Origin: an uncultured beta proteobacterium
GTDB taxonomy: Bacteria; Pseudomonadota; Gammaproteobacteria; Burkholderiales; Burkholderiaceae_C
NCBI GenBank assembly: GCA_903960915.1
Contig: CAJCCO010000138.1
Span: 1-64,000, forward strand
Reading direction: 5' to 3'
DNA length: 64,000 nt
Both the position numbers and the translations under genes were made by a program. Positions 46,614 to 54,510 of the stretch are shown here, one piece after another (positions within the stretch are counted from its first letter, which is position 1; each line of letters starts with the position of its first letter). The notes under the pieces were generated by a model that was given only the letters and a program-made list of their open reading frames with translations, ran no database searches and was not told the origin of the DNA.

Positions 46614-47849
46614 ATGAACGAACTTGCTGGAAAACACATTGTTTTGGGCCTGACCGGTGGTATTGCCTGTTACAAGGCGGCGGAGTTGTGCCGCGCCCTG
46701 ATCAAGGCGGATGCCACGGTGCAGGTGGTCATGACGGCCGCAGCCGAGCAATTCATTACGGCGGTGACCTTGCAGGCTTTGAGTAATCGGCCGGTTTATG
46801 ACTCGCAGTGGGATTCGCGCGAGCCCAACAACATGCCGCATATCAATTTAAGCCGCGAAGCCGATGCTATTTTGATCGCGCCCTGCAGCGCAGATTTCAT
46901 GGCCAAACTGCTGCATGGCCGTGCCGACGATTTACTCAGCCTGATGTGCCTGGCGCGCCCCCTGGAAAAAGTACCCCTGTTGATTGCACCAGCCATGAAC
47001 CGCGAAATGTGGTCCCATCCCGCCACGCAACGCAACCTGATTCAATTGCAAGCCGATGGCGCCACCGTTTTTGGGGTAGGCCATGGCGACCAGGCCTGCG
47101 GTGAAACCGGTGACGGTCGCATGCTTGAAGCCCAGGAATTGCTCGAAGAAGTTGTCGCTTTCTTTCAACCCAAAATTTTGTTGGGGCAGCATGTGCTGAT
47201 CACCGCCGGCCCCACCTATGAGGCAATTGACCCTGTGCGCGGCATCACGAACCGCTCAAGCGGCAAGATGGGTTTTGCACTGGCCCGGGCGGCCCGCGAA
47301 GCCGGTGCTGAAGTGACGTTGGTGGCAGGCCCGGTTAGCCTGGCCGAGCCACGTGGCGTTCGACGTTTCGATGTGCGGTCTGCCCTGGAGATGGCGCAAG
47401 CGGTTGAAGGCGCTGTGCCTGCCGCCACCGTGTTCATTGCCACGGCTGCCGTGGCGGATTGGCGCCCAGCCCTGGCGGCCGATAAAAAAATGAAAAAAGA
47501 TGGTTCAGGTCGCGTGCCCGAATTGAGCTTTGTGGAAAACCCGGACATTTTGGCCGGCGTGGCGAAGTCGCCCCGAGCCCGCAGCCGGCAACTCTATTGC
47601 GTAGGCTTTGCGGCTGAAAGCCATGATTTGCTGACCAACGCCCAAGAAAAACTGCTGCGCAAAGACGTGCCCTTGTTGGTGGCCAACATTGGCCCAGAAA
47701 CCTTTGGACGAGACGACAACGCCTTGTTGCTGGTAGATGCGCACGGCACCCAGGATTTGGGTCGTGATTCGAAAATAAATCTAGCCCGAAAATTAATCGC
47801 AGAAATAGCCAGCCGCCTCAAGGCGGGAGAGCCAAAAAATGAAAATTGA
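46614..47849 (+). CDS. coaBC: Bifunctional phosphopantothenoylcysteine decarboxylase/phosphopantothenate-cysteine ligase
   Basis: 411-residue Dfp protein catalysing two steps of coenzyme A synthesis. The N-terminal flavoprotein CoaC has [16 protein letters not shown], the catalytic His in [11 protein letters not shown] and APAMNREMW. The C-terminal CoaB has [25 protein letters not shown] and VADWRP. ATG at 46614 preferred over upstream in-frame ATG 46554. It overlaps dut by 11 bases, the standard coaBC-dut pair. Confidence 0.96.
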   Translation: MNELAGKHIVLGLTGGIACYKAAELCRALIKADATVQVVMTAAAEQFITAVTLQALSNRPVYDSQWDSREPNNMPHINLSREADAILIAPCSADFMAKLLHGRADDLLSLMCLARPLEKVPLLIAPAMNREMWSHPATQRNLIQLQADGATVFGVGHGDQACGETGDGRMLEAQELLEEVVAFFQPKILLGQHVLITAGPTYEAIDPVRGITNRSSGKMGFALARAAREAGAEVTLVAGPVSLAEPRGVRRFDVRSALEMAQAVEGAVPAATVFIATAAVADWRPALAADKKMKKDGSGRVPELSFVENPDILAGVAKSPRARSRQLYCVGFAAESHDLLTNAQEKLLRKDVPLLVANIGPETFGRDDNALLLVDAHGTQDLGRDSKINLARKLIAEIASRLKAGEPKNEN

Positions 47850-48285
47850 CGTCAAAATAATCGATGCCCGAATGGCGGAGCAATTACCGTTCTACGCCAC
47901 CCCTGGCAGTGCCGGGCTAGACCTGCGGGCCTGTTTGCAAGAGCCGCTTACCCTGTCGCCCAATGCGTGGCAACTGGTGCCCACAGGCATTGCCATTTAC
48001 TTGAAAGACCCCAATTTTGCTGCCATCATCCTGCCGCGCTCAGGTTTGGGACACAAGCATGGCATTGTGCTGGGCAACCTGGTGGGTTTGATTGACAGCG
48101 ATTACCAGGGGCAACTGATGGTCAGTGCCTGGAACCGCAGTGACAAATCCTTCACGATTGAGCCGATGGAGCGTATTGCGCAACTCGTTGTTGTTCCCGT
48201 GGTTCAGGCGCAGTTCAACGTGGTGACTGAATTCCCGACCAGCCAGCGTGGCGAGGGCGGGTACGGTTCCACGGGCAAGTCCTGA
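47839..48285 (+). CDS. dut: dUTP diphosphatase
   Basis: 148-residue trimeric dUTPase that keeps uracil out of DNA and feeds dUMP to thymidylate synthesis. All five motifs can be seen: [38 protein letters not shown] and the C-terminal [11 protein letters not shown]. It overlaps the end of coaBC, suggesting coupled translation. Confidence 0.97.
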   Translation: MKIDVKIIDARMAEQLPFYATPGSAGLDLRACLQEPLTLSPNAWQLVPTGIAIYLKDPNFAAIILPRSGLGHKHGIVLGNLVGLIDSDYQGQLMVSAWNRSDKSFTIEPMERIAQLVVVPVVQAQFNVVTEFPTSQRGEGGYGSTGKS

Positions 48286-48286
48286 T

Positions 48287-48820
48287 TCAATGCAAGGTGC
48301 GGTCGCCGGATGTGCCCTCGGGCAAGGCCTGAATCTTGAAAAAACCAGTACCTGCTGAGCCAGCCTTTATTTCTTCTGGGGTCGCATCTCGGACTGACTC
48401 AATCGTCAGGTTCAATCGCAGGGCAATACCTGACAAGGGGTGGTTGCCGTCCAGCACGATGTGCTCAGGGTAAATGTCGGTGACAACATAAATGGCATCC
48501 TGCTTCGCGTCGGGGTTGCAACCGACTGGCAATGCGTTGCCCTCGAAGATCATGCCTTCTTCTATCTCGGCCGGGAACAGTTTTCGCGGTTCCAGCAGAA
48601 CCAATTGCTCATTGAAGTCACCAAAGCCCTGTTCAGGTTCAATTTGCAGCTCTACCTTGCCGCCGGCTTGATGCCCAAGAAGTGCCGCTTCAATCACGTC
48701 CAGTAAGTCAGCGCCGCCCACCAAAAATTCGACGGCTTCGTCGAGCACATCCAATTCTTCACCAAGGGTATCCTTGAGGGTCCAGGTCAGAGCAACGACA
48801 CAGGGTTGTTTGATTTCCAT
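48287..48820 (-). CDS. FKBP-type peptidyl-prolyl isomerase (SlyD-like)
   Basis: 177-residue SlyD/FKBP-fold protein: isomerase half-sites at DEAVEFLVGGADLLDVIEAALLG and GNHPLSGIALRLNLTIESVRDAT, with the insert-in-flap domain between (residues about 70-130). It lacks the His/Cys-rich metal tail of E. coli SlyD. Folding factor in the cytoplasm. It is convergent with dut (1-base gap) and divergent from the ribosomal oxygenase gene. Confidence 0.9.
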   Translation of the reverse strand: MEIKQPCVVALTWTLKDTLGEELDVLDEAVEFLVGGADLLDVIEAALLGHQAGGKVELQIEPEQGFGDFNEQLVLLEPRKLFPAEIEEGMIFEGNALPVGCNPDAKQDAIYVVTDIYPEHIVLDGNHPLSGIALRLNLTIESVRDATPEEIKAGSAGTGFFKIQALPEGTSGDRTLH

Positions 48821-48843
48821 ACGAGAATGTCCAGTGAGAGAAA

Positions 48844-48866
48844 GTGAAAAGTGAAAAAGTGAAAAA
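48844..48866. repeat. GTGAAAA-type short tandem repeat
   Basis: Three near-identical units (GTGAAAA, GTGAAAAA, GTGAAAAA) between the divergent starts of the FKBP and ribosomal oxygenase genes, in the latter's leader. Function unknown. Confidence 0.7.
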
Positions 48867-48894
48867 TGATGACACCAAAGAATGGGAGACCCAC

Positions 48895-50037
48895 ATGCAT
48901 GTGAATCAGCCTTTGCAATTGTTGGGCGGCATGACCCCCCAATTATTCATGAAGCGCCATTGGCAAAAGAAACCGCTGGTCATTCGGCAGGCTTTTCCTG
49001 GCTTTACCCCCTTGCTCAATCGGAGCGAACTTTTCACTTTAGCGGCCCAGCAAGAGGTTCAGTCCAGGCTGTTGATCCAAAACGCTGGCCGTGCAAAGCA
49101 AGGTTGGCAATTTAAACAAGGTCCGTTTGATAGGCGCGAACTGCCTGCGCTCAAGCGTCCGGGCTGGTCGCTTCTGGTTCAGGGCGTTGATTTGCACCGT
49201 GATTCGGTGCATGGGTTGATGAATCAATTTCGATTTATTCCCGATGGCCGTCTTGATGACCTGATGATCAGCTATGCCACCGATGGTGGGGGTGTGGGGC
49301 CGCACTTTGACAGCTACGACGTGTTCCTGTTGCAGGCACATGGTCGTCGGCGCTGGCGGATTGGGCGCCAGAAAGATCTGTCTTTGCAGGAGGGGATGCC
49401 ACTAAAAATATTGGCAAATTTTGAGCCCGAAGAGGAGTTTGTTCTGGAGCCGGGCGACATGTTGTATTTGCCGCCCAAATACGCTCACGATGGCATTGCG
49501 CTTGGCGAATGTATGACGTATTCCATTGGCTTCAGGTCGCCCAGCAGAGGGGAAATTGCGCAAGAATTGCTGCAGCGTATCGCTGATCAGGCGCAAGACA
49601 CCGCCGGCAGTACGCTCTACAAAGACCCGCGCCAGGAGGCTGTTGAGAATCCAGCAGAAATTCCCGCTGGCATGTTGTTTTTTGCCCAGGATGCGCTGGC
49701 ACGGGCCCTGAATGATCCCTTGATCATGGCGCGTGCTTTGGGTGAGTATTTGACGGAGCCCAAGGCGGATGTCTGGTTTGAGTCAATGGTTGCGTCAGCG
49801 CCAGAACACCCTGGTCCTTTACAACTGGACCGAAAGACCAAAATGATGTTTGATGCCTCGCACATCTTCATCAACGGCGAAAGCTTTTTGGCATCGGGCA
49901 AAGATGCAAAAATTATGCGCCAACTTGCCAACGACCGTGTCCTGGATGGTGGTGCATTCGACAAACTAACTGCACAAGCGCAAGAACTGCTGCTGGATTG
50001 GCAAGACGCAGGCTGGATTCAATGGGGTGCCGAATAA
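48895..50037 (+). CDS. Ribosomal protein oxygenase of the cupin/JmjC type (RoxA/YcfD-like)
   Basis: 380-residue 2-oxoglutarate/Fe(II) oxygenase. JmjC-like core: MTPQLFMKRHWQKKPLVIRQAF at the N terminus, iron ligands HFD in GVGPHFDSYDVFLLQ and the distal His in PPKYAHDGIAL. YcfD of E. coli hydroxylates an arginine of ribosomal protein uL16, and the layout here is the same, with a C-terminal dimerisation/winged-helix part. Start MHVNQPLQLLGGM at 48895 has GGGAG upstream; an in-frame ATG at 48844 lies in a repeat and is less likely. Confidence 0.88.
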   Translation: MHVNQPLQLLGGMTPQLFMKRHWQKKPLVIRQAFPGFTPLLNRSELFTLAAQQEVQSRLLIQNAGRAKQGWQFKQGPFDRRELPALKRPGWSLLVQGVDLHRDSVHGLMNQFRFIPDGRLDDLMISYATDGGGVGPHFDSYDVFLLQAHGRRRWRIGRQKDLSLQEGMPLKILANFEPEEEFVLEPGDMLYLPPKYAHDGIALGECMTYSIGFRSPSRGEIAQELLQRIADQAQDTAGSTLYKDPRQEAVENPAEIPAGMLFFAQDALARALNDPLIMARALGEYLTEPKADVWFESMVASAPEHPGPLQLDRKTKMMFDASHIFINGESFLASGKDAKIMRQLANDRVLDGGAFDKLTAQAQELLLDWQDAGWIQWGAE

Positions 50038-50080
50038 CCCTATGACTTTCAACCTGATAAAAAAGCCGCTTAAATCGTCT

Positions 50081-50086
50081 TATAAT
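50081..50086 (+). promoter_or_regulatory. Candidate -10 element for the small lipoprotein gene
   Basis: A perfect TATAAT about 105 bases upstream of the lipoprotein ATG. No good -35 lies at normal spacing, so it may need an activator. If used, the transcript would carry the inverted repeat and the palindrome listed separately. Confidence 0.35.
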
Positions 50087-50092
50087 TAGAAG

Positions 50093-50125
50093 CTAAGCAA
50101 AAATGCTCGAGTCAATTTTGCTTAG
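50093..50125. repeat. Inverted repeat in the lipoprotein leader
   Basis: Perfect 10-bp arms CTAAGCAAAA and TTTTGCTTAG separated by 13 bases, just after the TATAAT. Could be an operator or an RNA stem-loop in the leader. Confidence 0.7.
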
Positions 50126-50147
50126 TCTTGGCAGATCATCTGCTTTG

Positions 50148-50165
50148 ACAATTTCCGGAAATTGT
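50148..50165. promoter_or_regulatory. Perfect 18-bp palindrome, candidate operator
   Basis: ACAATTTCCGGAAATTGT, fully symmetric, 26 bases before the ATG of the small lipoprotein gene. It overlaps a consensus -35 hexamer TTGACA (50145-50150). A dimeric regulator bound here would block that hexamer. Confidence 0.6.
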
Positions 50166-50191
50166 TTCGTTAACTTACTAGGTATATACAA

Positions 50192-50326
50192 ATGAATAAA
50201 TCGCTCGTATTGGCTGCTGTGATCGCTGCTGCTGCTTTGGCCGCTTGTGGTAAAAAAGAAGAGGCTCCTGCTGCTTCTGAAGCTGCTCCTGCCGCTGCTG
50301 CACCAGCATCTGCTGCATCCAAGTAA
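50192..50326 (+). CDS. 44-residue Ala/Pro-rich small lipoprotein
   Basis: Starts MNKSLVLAAVIAAAALAACG: a lipoprotein signal with lipobox LAAC (Cys19), then KKEEAPAASEAAP and a run of Ala/Pro/Ser to the end. Mature length is only about 26 residues. Comparable small lipoproteins (entericidin-like) are widespread in Burkholderiales and mostly unstudied. AGG 9 bases before the ATG, a long structured leader upstream and a strong terminator 19 bases after the stop show it is a self-contained transcription unit. Confidence 0.85.
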   Translation: MNKSLVLAAVIAAAALAACGKKEEAPAASEAAPAAAAPASAASK

Positions 50327-50344
50327 TCAGTTCACTACTGATTG

Positions 50345-50375
50345 AAAAAAAGCCACCTTCGGGTGGCTTTTTTTT
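50345..50375. terminator. Bidirectional Rho-independent terminator
   Basis: A-run, stem GCCACC / GGTGGC with TTCG tetraloop, then eight T. The A- and T-tracts flank the stem on both sides, so it can end the lipoprotein transcript (rightward) and the bamC transcript (leftward). Confidence 0.92.
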
Positions 50376-50403
50376 GTCCATGCCCTTTCAGAGGGCAGTT
50401 GGT

Positions 50404-51480
50404 TTACTGAAGATCTTCTGCGATGACTTTCAAGATTCGCTGTGTGTTAGCAGAAGTCTCGGGCGCACCTTCCGAATTTTGGACAGAAACTGTCGTTATT
50501 TCATTGAGGCTTGCCACCGTAATTCTGAGTTTCAGCGGTTTCGCATCAGCTTTGGAGCCTGAGATGAGCTTGCTGAAAAAACCAGGCTCCGACTTGTCTG
50601 CGTTGGGTTCTACGTAGCGAACGTAATAGATGCCCAAGTTTCGGTTGCGGTCTTCAACCGTGAATCCGGTGCGGTCCAGAGACAAGCCAACCCTTCGCCA
50701 AGCCCGGTCGAAACCGTCCTGAATTTGCAGCACGGACTGACCATTGACAGAAGTGATCGCCGAGCTCTTGGTGCTTTTGAGAGCTGCCACTGGACTACTC
50801 GCCGTTTCTTGCTTGCCCCCTAATTTCACCATCAGTCGGCGTAGAAATTCTGTCTCCAATTCTTCATCGGCAGGACGTGGTTGCCATTTTGTTGCATCTT
50901 TTTGTGAGCTGGTGTAAGTCTCTACCATGCCTCTGTGGCTGATGAAAATATCTGTTCCGCCATTGGCGTTGGTCTCTAGCCGGGTGCGAAATTTATCGCG
51001 CTCACCCGAGGAATACAAAGAGTCCAGTACTTTTCCCAGCGTGCTTCGAATGAAGTCTTGCGGAATTTTGGCTCGATTTTCAGCCCAGTCTGTTTCCATG
51101 ATGCCCAGATTGGCCTGGTCCAATGTGAGAACAAAACCATTGTCACGCCAGAACTCGCGTAAGGGTTCCCAAAGATTTTGCGCTGGACGGTTGATGACCA
51201 ACCATCGCTGGTTACCCGCACGTTCAATGCGCACATCCCCTATCGCACTTGCGGCGACAGGTGCGTTCGATTGCCCCGTGGTTTGGCCGCTTGATGCACT
51301 GACAGTTCCCGCGGTAACGGTGTAACGGCTGTCCCTAGACAACTGGGTCAGATCAGGGGGGATGTCTAAAGTTGGCGTGACGCTGGAGCTTTTGTAGTCG
51401 ATCTTGTTGTCGTTCAGTACCGTGCATGCAGACAGCAGGGATACAGCACCCCAAAGCGTAATTTTGGATAAATAGTTCAC
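50404..51480 (-). CDS. bamC: Outer membrane assembly lipoprotein BamC
   Basis: 358-residue BamC (NlpB), accessory lipoprotein of the BAM complex. GTG start at 51480 gives a lipoprotein signal, ITLWGAVSLLSAC; an ATG at 51525 would overlap dapA. The unstructured N-terminal stretch with YKSSSVTPTLDIPPDLTQL is the BamD-binding region, followed by two helix-grip domains (residues about 85-200 and 240-358). It follows dapA by 41 bases, the conserved dapA-bamC order. Confidence 0.93.
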   Translation of the reverse strand: MNYLSKITLWGAVSLLSACTVLNDNKIDYKSSSVTPTLDIPPDLTQLSRDSRYTVTAGTVSASSGQTTGQSNAPVAASAIGDVRIERAGNQRWLVINRPAQNLWEPLREFWRDNGFVLTLDQANLGIMETDWAENRAKIPQDFIRSTLGKVLDSLYSSGERDKFRTRLETNANGGTDIFISHRGMVETYTSSQKDATKWQPRPADEELETEFLRRLMVKLGGKQETASSPVAALKSTKSSAITSVNGQSVLQIQDGFDRAWRRVGLSLDRTGFTVEDRNRNLGIYYVRYVEPNADKSEPGFFSKLISGSKADAKPLKLRITVASLNEITTVSVQNSEGAPETSANTQRILKVIAEDLQ

Positions 51481-51521
51481 AAGAAAGTCCCTAAAGAATA
51501 TTGATCCTGAGCGCGGCAGAC

Positions 51522-52418
51522 TCATTCAATGAGTTTCGTGGCACGCAAGGCTTGAAGAACGGTGCCTTCGTTGGCGGCAGTTAAGGGCGTCATCGGCAGA
51601 CGCAGGGTGGGGCCGCACAAACCCATGTGGGCCATGGCCCATTTAACTGGAATCGGATTGGCTTCAACAAACAGGCCCTTGTGCAAGGGCAGCAGCTTGA
51701 ATTGAATTTCAATGGCCCGCTTGGTATCACCCGCGATAGCTGCCATGCAGAGCTCATGCATCAAACGAGGTGCCACGTTGGCTGTGACGCTCACGTTGCC
51801 ATGTCCACCGCACAGCATCAGGGCAACCGCAGTTGGGTCATCGCCTGAATAGATGGCGAAATTTTTCGGTGCTTCGCGAATCAACCATTGGGCGCGTTCA
51901 ATGTTGCCAGTGGCTTCCTTGATGCCCACAATACCCGCGACTTGGGCTAGGCGCAGCACGGTGTCGTGGGCCATATCAGCAACCGATCGACCGGGTACGT
52001 TGTAGAGGACCATGGGCAGGTCAACAGCCTCTGCAATCGCCTTGAAGTGCAAATACTGGCCTTCCTGGGTCGGTTTGTTGTAGTAGGGGACAACCTGGAG
52101 TTGGCAGTCTGCACCTACTTTTTTGGCGAACCGGGTCAGTTCAATGGCTTCTGCGGTTGAGTTGGCGCCACAACCCGCCATGATGGGAACGCGCTTGGCC
52201 GCTTGTTCAACAGACACGCGGATGATTTCGCAATGCTCATCTACATTGACCGTCGGGGACTCTCCAGTGGTGCCGACCACGCCGATGCAATCAGTGCCCT
52301 CGTCAATGTGCCAGTCAATCAATTTGCGCAAGGCGGGATAGTCCACGCTGCCGTCTTCGTGCATGGGGGTGACGAGTGCAACAATGCTGCCCGTAATTTG
52401 GCCGATGGATGTGGTCAT
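51522..52418 (-). CDS. dapA: 4-hydroxy-tetrahydrodipicolinate synthase
   Basis: 298-residue DapA, first committed enzyme of lysine and diaminopimelate synthesis. TIM barrel with [22 protein letters not shown] (active-site Tyr), the YNVPGRS motif and Schiff-base Lys in [11 protein letters not shown]. Length normal. It lies between the methyltransferase gene (upstream) and bamC (downstream) on the same strand. Confidence 0.97.
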   Translation of the reverse strand: MTTSIGQITGSIVALVTPMHEDGSVDYPALRKLIDWHIDEGTDCIGVVGTTGESPTVNVDEHCEIIRVSVEQAAKRVPIMAGCGANSTAEAIELTRFAKKVGADCQLQVVPYYNKPTQEGQYLHFKAIAEAVDLPMVLYNVPGRSVADMAHDTVLRLAQVAGIVGIKEATGNIERAQWLIREAPKNFAIYSGDDPTAVALMLCGGHGNVSVTANVAPRLMHELCMAAIAGDTKRAIEIQFKLLPLHKGLFVEANPIPVKWAMAHMGLCGPTLRLPMTPLTAANEGTVLQALRATKLIE

Positions 52419-52452
52419 GTCCGAACGTGTAAACAGAAAAGATGCATTCTAA

Positions 52453-53037
52453 CTAGAGCGGGTAACTAGGTGGCAGGGAACTCGCCCCCTCTGAAACAGG
52501 GCCTTGAACAGCCACAATTCTCTGCACAATGCGCGGTGGGTTGTCAAGGAAACCCTCTTCAAATGCAATGACGCGCATGGCGCGTGCGATAGAAAGCAGT
52601 TCACCCGGGGCCAACAAAAAATCAGGGTTGGAGGGTTTTCCGAATGCGCCATTGCCTTGTGCAAATGTTTCGTAGATCAGGATTCCCCCAGGGGAAAGAC
52701 TTTGGGTGATGACTGGAAACAGGGCTCGCCAAAGGTAATTGGTGACGACGACCGCATCAAACTGGCTTACAGAACCATCGCTTTGTAAAGGCCACGGACC
52801 CTGTTCAATGTCGGCATGGACAGTAACTCCAAATAATTTGGCCGATGCCAAGGCTTCCTCTGACCGGTCAATGCCGAGCGTCGCATGTCCTTGCTCGGCA
52901 AACCATTTCATGTGACGCCCGTGTCCGCAGGCAATATCCAGCACATGACCGCCGGGCTTGACGAGCCGCCCCCACCGCGCCACCCAGTCAGAAGGCTTGA
53001 CTGAGCTATGTGCGGTCATATTCATGGAAGTGGTCAT
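52453..53037 (-). CDS. Class I SAM-dependent methyltransferase
   Basis: 194-residue methyltransferase with the SAM motif GGHVLDIACGHGRHMKWFAEQGH, then LGIDRSEEAL and VVVTNYLWRALFPVI. The core resembles the TehB/methyltransferase-11 group; acceptor unknown. ATG at 53037 (or 53025). It sits 10 bases after a 41-residue membrane protein gene and downstream of the MFS gene, so the three look like one leftward operon. Confidence 0.87.
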   Translation of the reverse strand: MTTSMNMTAHSSVKPSDWVARWGRLVKPGGHVLDIACGHGRHMKWFAEQGHATLGIDRSEEALASAKLFGVTVHADIEQGPWPLQSDGSVSQFDAVVVTNYLWRALFPVITQSLSPGGILIYETFAQGNGAFGKPSNPDFLLAPGELLSIARAMRVIAFEEGFLDNPPRIVQRIVAVQGPVSEGASSLPPSYPL

Positions 53038-53047
53038 GGCGAAACAA

Positions 53048-53173
53048 CTAGAAGCAGCCCCACACCTGGTTGGCCATGGTGAGGAAAAAGCTGGGCTGTG
53101 TGTAAGCCCAGAACACCAAGCCCAGCACCCCAAAGGCACAGGCATACAAGAAAAACTGGCGACCTTTGTTCAC
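53048..53173 (-). CDS. 41-residue membrane protein between MFS and methyltransferase genes
   Basis: Short frame from GTG 53173: basic N terminus MNKGRQFF, one membrane helix (about residues 9-24, LYACAFGVLGLVFWAY), then a tail with TQPSFFLTM and a final WGCF. AGGGG lies 8 bases before the GTG, and the start comes 3 bases after the MFS stop, which is strong evidence for translation. No family recognised. It may be a small accessory subunit of the transporter (inference). Confidence 0.65.
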   Translation of the reverse strand: MNKGRQFFLYACAFGVLGLVFWAYTQPSFFLTMANQVWGCF

Positions 53174-53176
53174 AGT

Positions 53177-54397
53177 TCAAACCCCTGGCGCCACCGTCAG
53201 CCTGTTGATGGACGCTTCTTTGACTTGCAAGTTGACGAGGGCAGCAAAAACGCCGAGCGCGATGGCCAGATACCAGACAACATCGTAACTACCCGTCTTG
53301 TCGTACAAGTAGCCACCCAGCCAAACCCCCATGAAAGAGCCAATTTGATGGCTGAAAAACACAAAGCCTCCCAACATGGATAAATGGGCCACGCCAAAAA
53401 TTTGCGCCACGGTGGCATTGGTAACGGGCACCGTGGAGAGCCACAGCAAACCCATGACTGAAGAAAAAACATAAACACTGGCCGGTGACAAAGGAACAAT
53501 CAAAAACAAGGCTATGGCCACCGCCCTGGCTAGGTAAATAAACGCCAGGATATTCTTCTTGGGCAGTCTTTGACCCAGAACACCCGCCGAATAAGTGCCC
53601 AAGATATTAAACAAACCAATCAATGCCAGCGCGTAGCTGGCCACTTGGGGCGAGAGCCCTTTGTCTTTCAAGTAGCTGGGCATGTGGATGCCAATGAAGA
53701 CGACTTGAAAGCCACACACAAAGTAACCCGCCATCAACCATTGAAAACTGGGGTACTTGAGGGCTTCCCGCAGGGCTTCAACAATGGATTGCTCGCGCGG
53801 GACGAAAGCCCCCCCGTGAAAGCCAGGTTCGCGCAAGCCCCAGGCCAAAGGCATGATGAAAAGAGACACCACACCCAACATCACCAAGGCTTGCTGCCAG
53901 CCCAGGCTGCTGATCAGGAACCCTTCAGTGGGTACCATTAAAAACTGGCCAAATGAGCCAGCTGCTGCGGCGATTCCCATAGCCCAGGAGCGTTTCTCGG
54001 CAGGCACATTGCGCCCAATCACGCCATAAACAATGGCGTAAGTGGTACCGGCCTGGGCCAAGCCAATCAATACCCCCGCGGTCATTGAAAAAATCCACGG
54101 CTTATCGGCATAGGCCATGCCCACCAAACCCAGCGCATAACAAATGGCGCCAATGATCAAGACTTTGAAGGCGCCAAAACGGTCGGCCACCATGCCGGCA
54201 AAAATACCGGCGATGCCCCAGACCAGGTTTTGAATGGCAATTGCCATCGCAAAGTTTTCACGGTTCCAGCCCTGACTTTGTGTGATCGGCTGCAACCAAA
54301 GCCCAAAACCATGTCGTATGCCCATGGAAATGGACACGATGACGGCACCGCAAAGTAAAACTTGCGTGATGGAGAGTGTTTTTGAGGGCGAGGACAT
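53177..54397 (-). CDS. MFS transporter (monocarboxylate-type)
   Basis: 406-residue, 12-helix major facilitator. Landmarks: RHGFGLWLQPITQSQGW near the N terminus, the loop 2-3 motif GMVADRFGAFKVL, and a second-half VLGQRLPKKN loop. The pattern resembles bacterial monocarboxylate/OFA-type carriers; substrate unknown. It heads an operon with the 41-residue membrane protein and the methyltransferase, and diverges from parE. Confidence 0.86.
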   Translation of the reverse strand: MSSPSKTLSITQVLLCGAVIVSISMGIRHGFGLWLQPITQSQGWNRENFAMAIAIQNLVWGIAGIFAGMVADRFGAFKVLIIGAICYALGLVGMAYADKPWIFSMTAGVLIGLAQAGTTYAIVYGVIGRNVPAEKRSWAMGIAAAAGSFGQFLMVPTEGFLISSLGWQQALVMLGVVSLFIMPLAWGLREPGFHGGAFVPREQSIVEALREALKYPSFQWLMAGYFVCGFQVVFIGIHMPSYLKDKGLSPQVASYALALIGLFNILGTYSAGVLGQRLPKKNILAFIYLARAVAIALFLIVPLSPASVYVFSSVMGLLWLSTVPVTNATVAQIFGVAHLSMLGGFVFFSHQIGSFMGVWLGGYLYDKTGSYDVVWYLAIALGVFAALVNLQVKEASINRLTVAPGV

Positions 54398-54510
54398 GAC
54401 ATTAATGTAGCCAATCTAAGAAGGCTGCATTTTCTTCAAGCGCAAGCACTTCACTGAGAGCTGTAATTGCATACAGTGAAATGGTGCATTGCAGACTACA
54501 ATTCGAAGCT

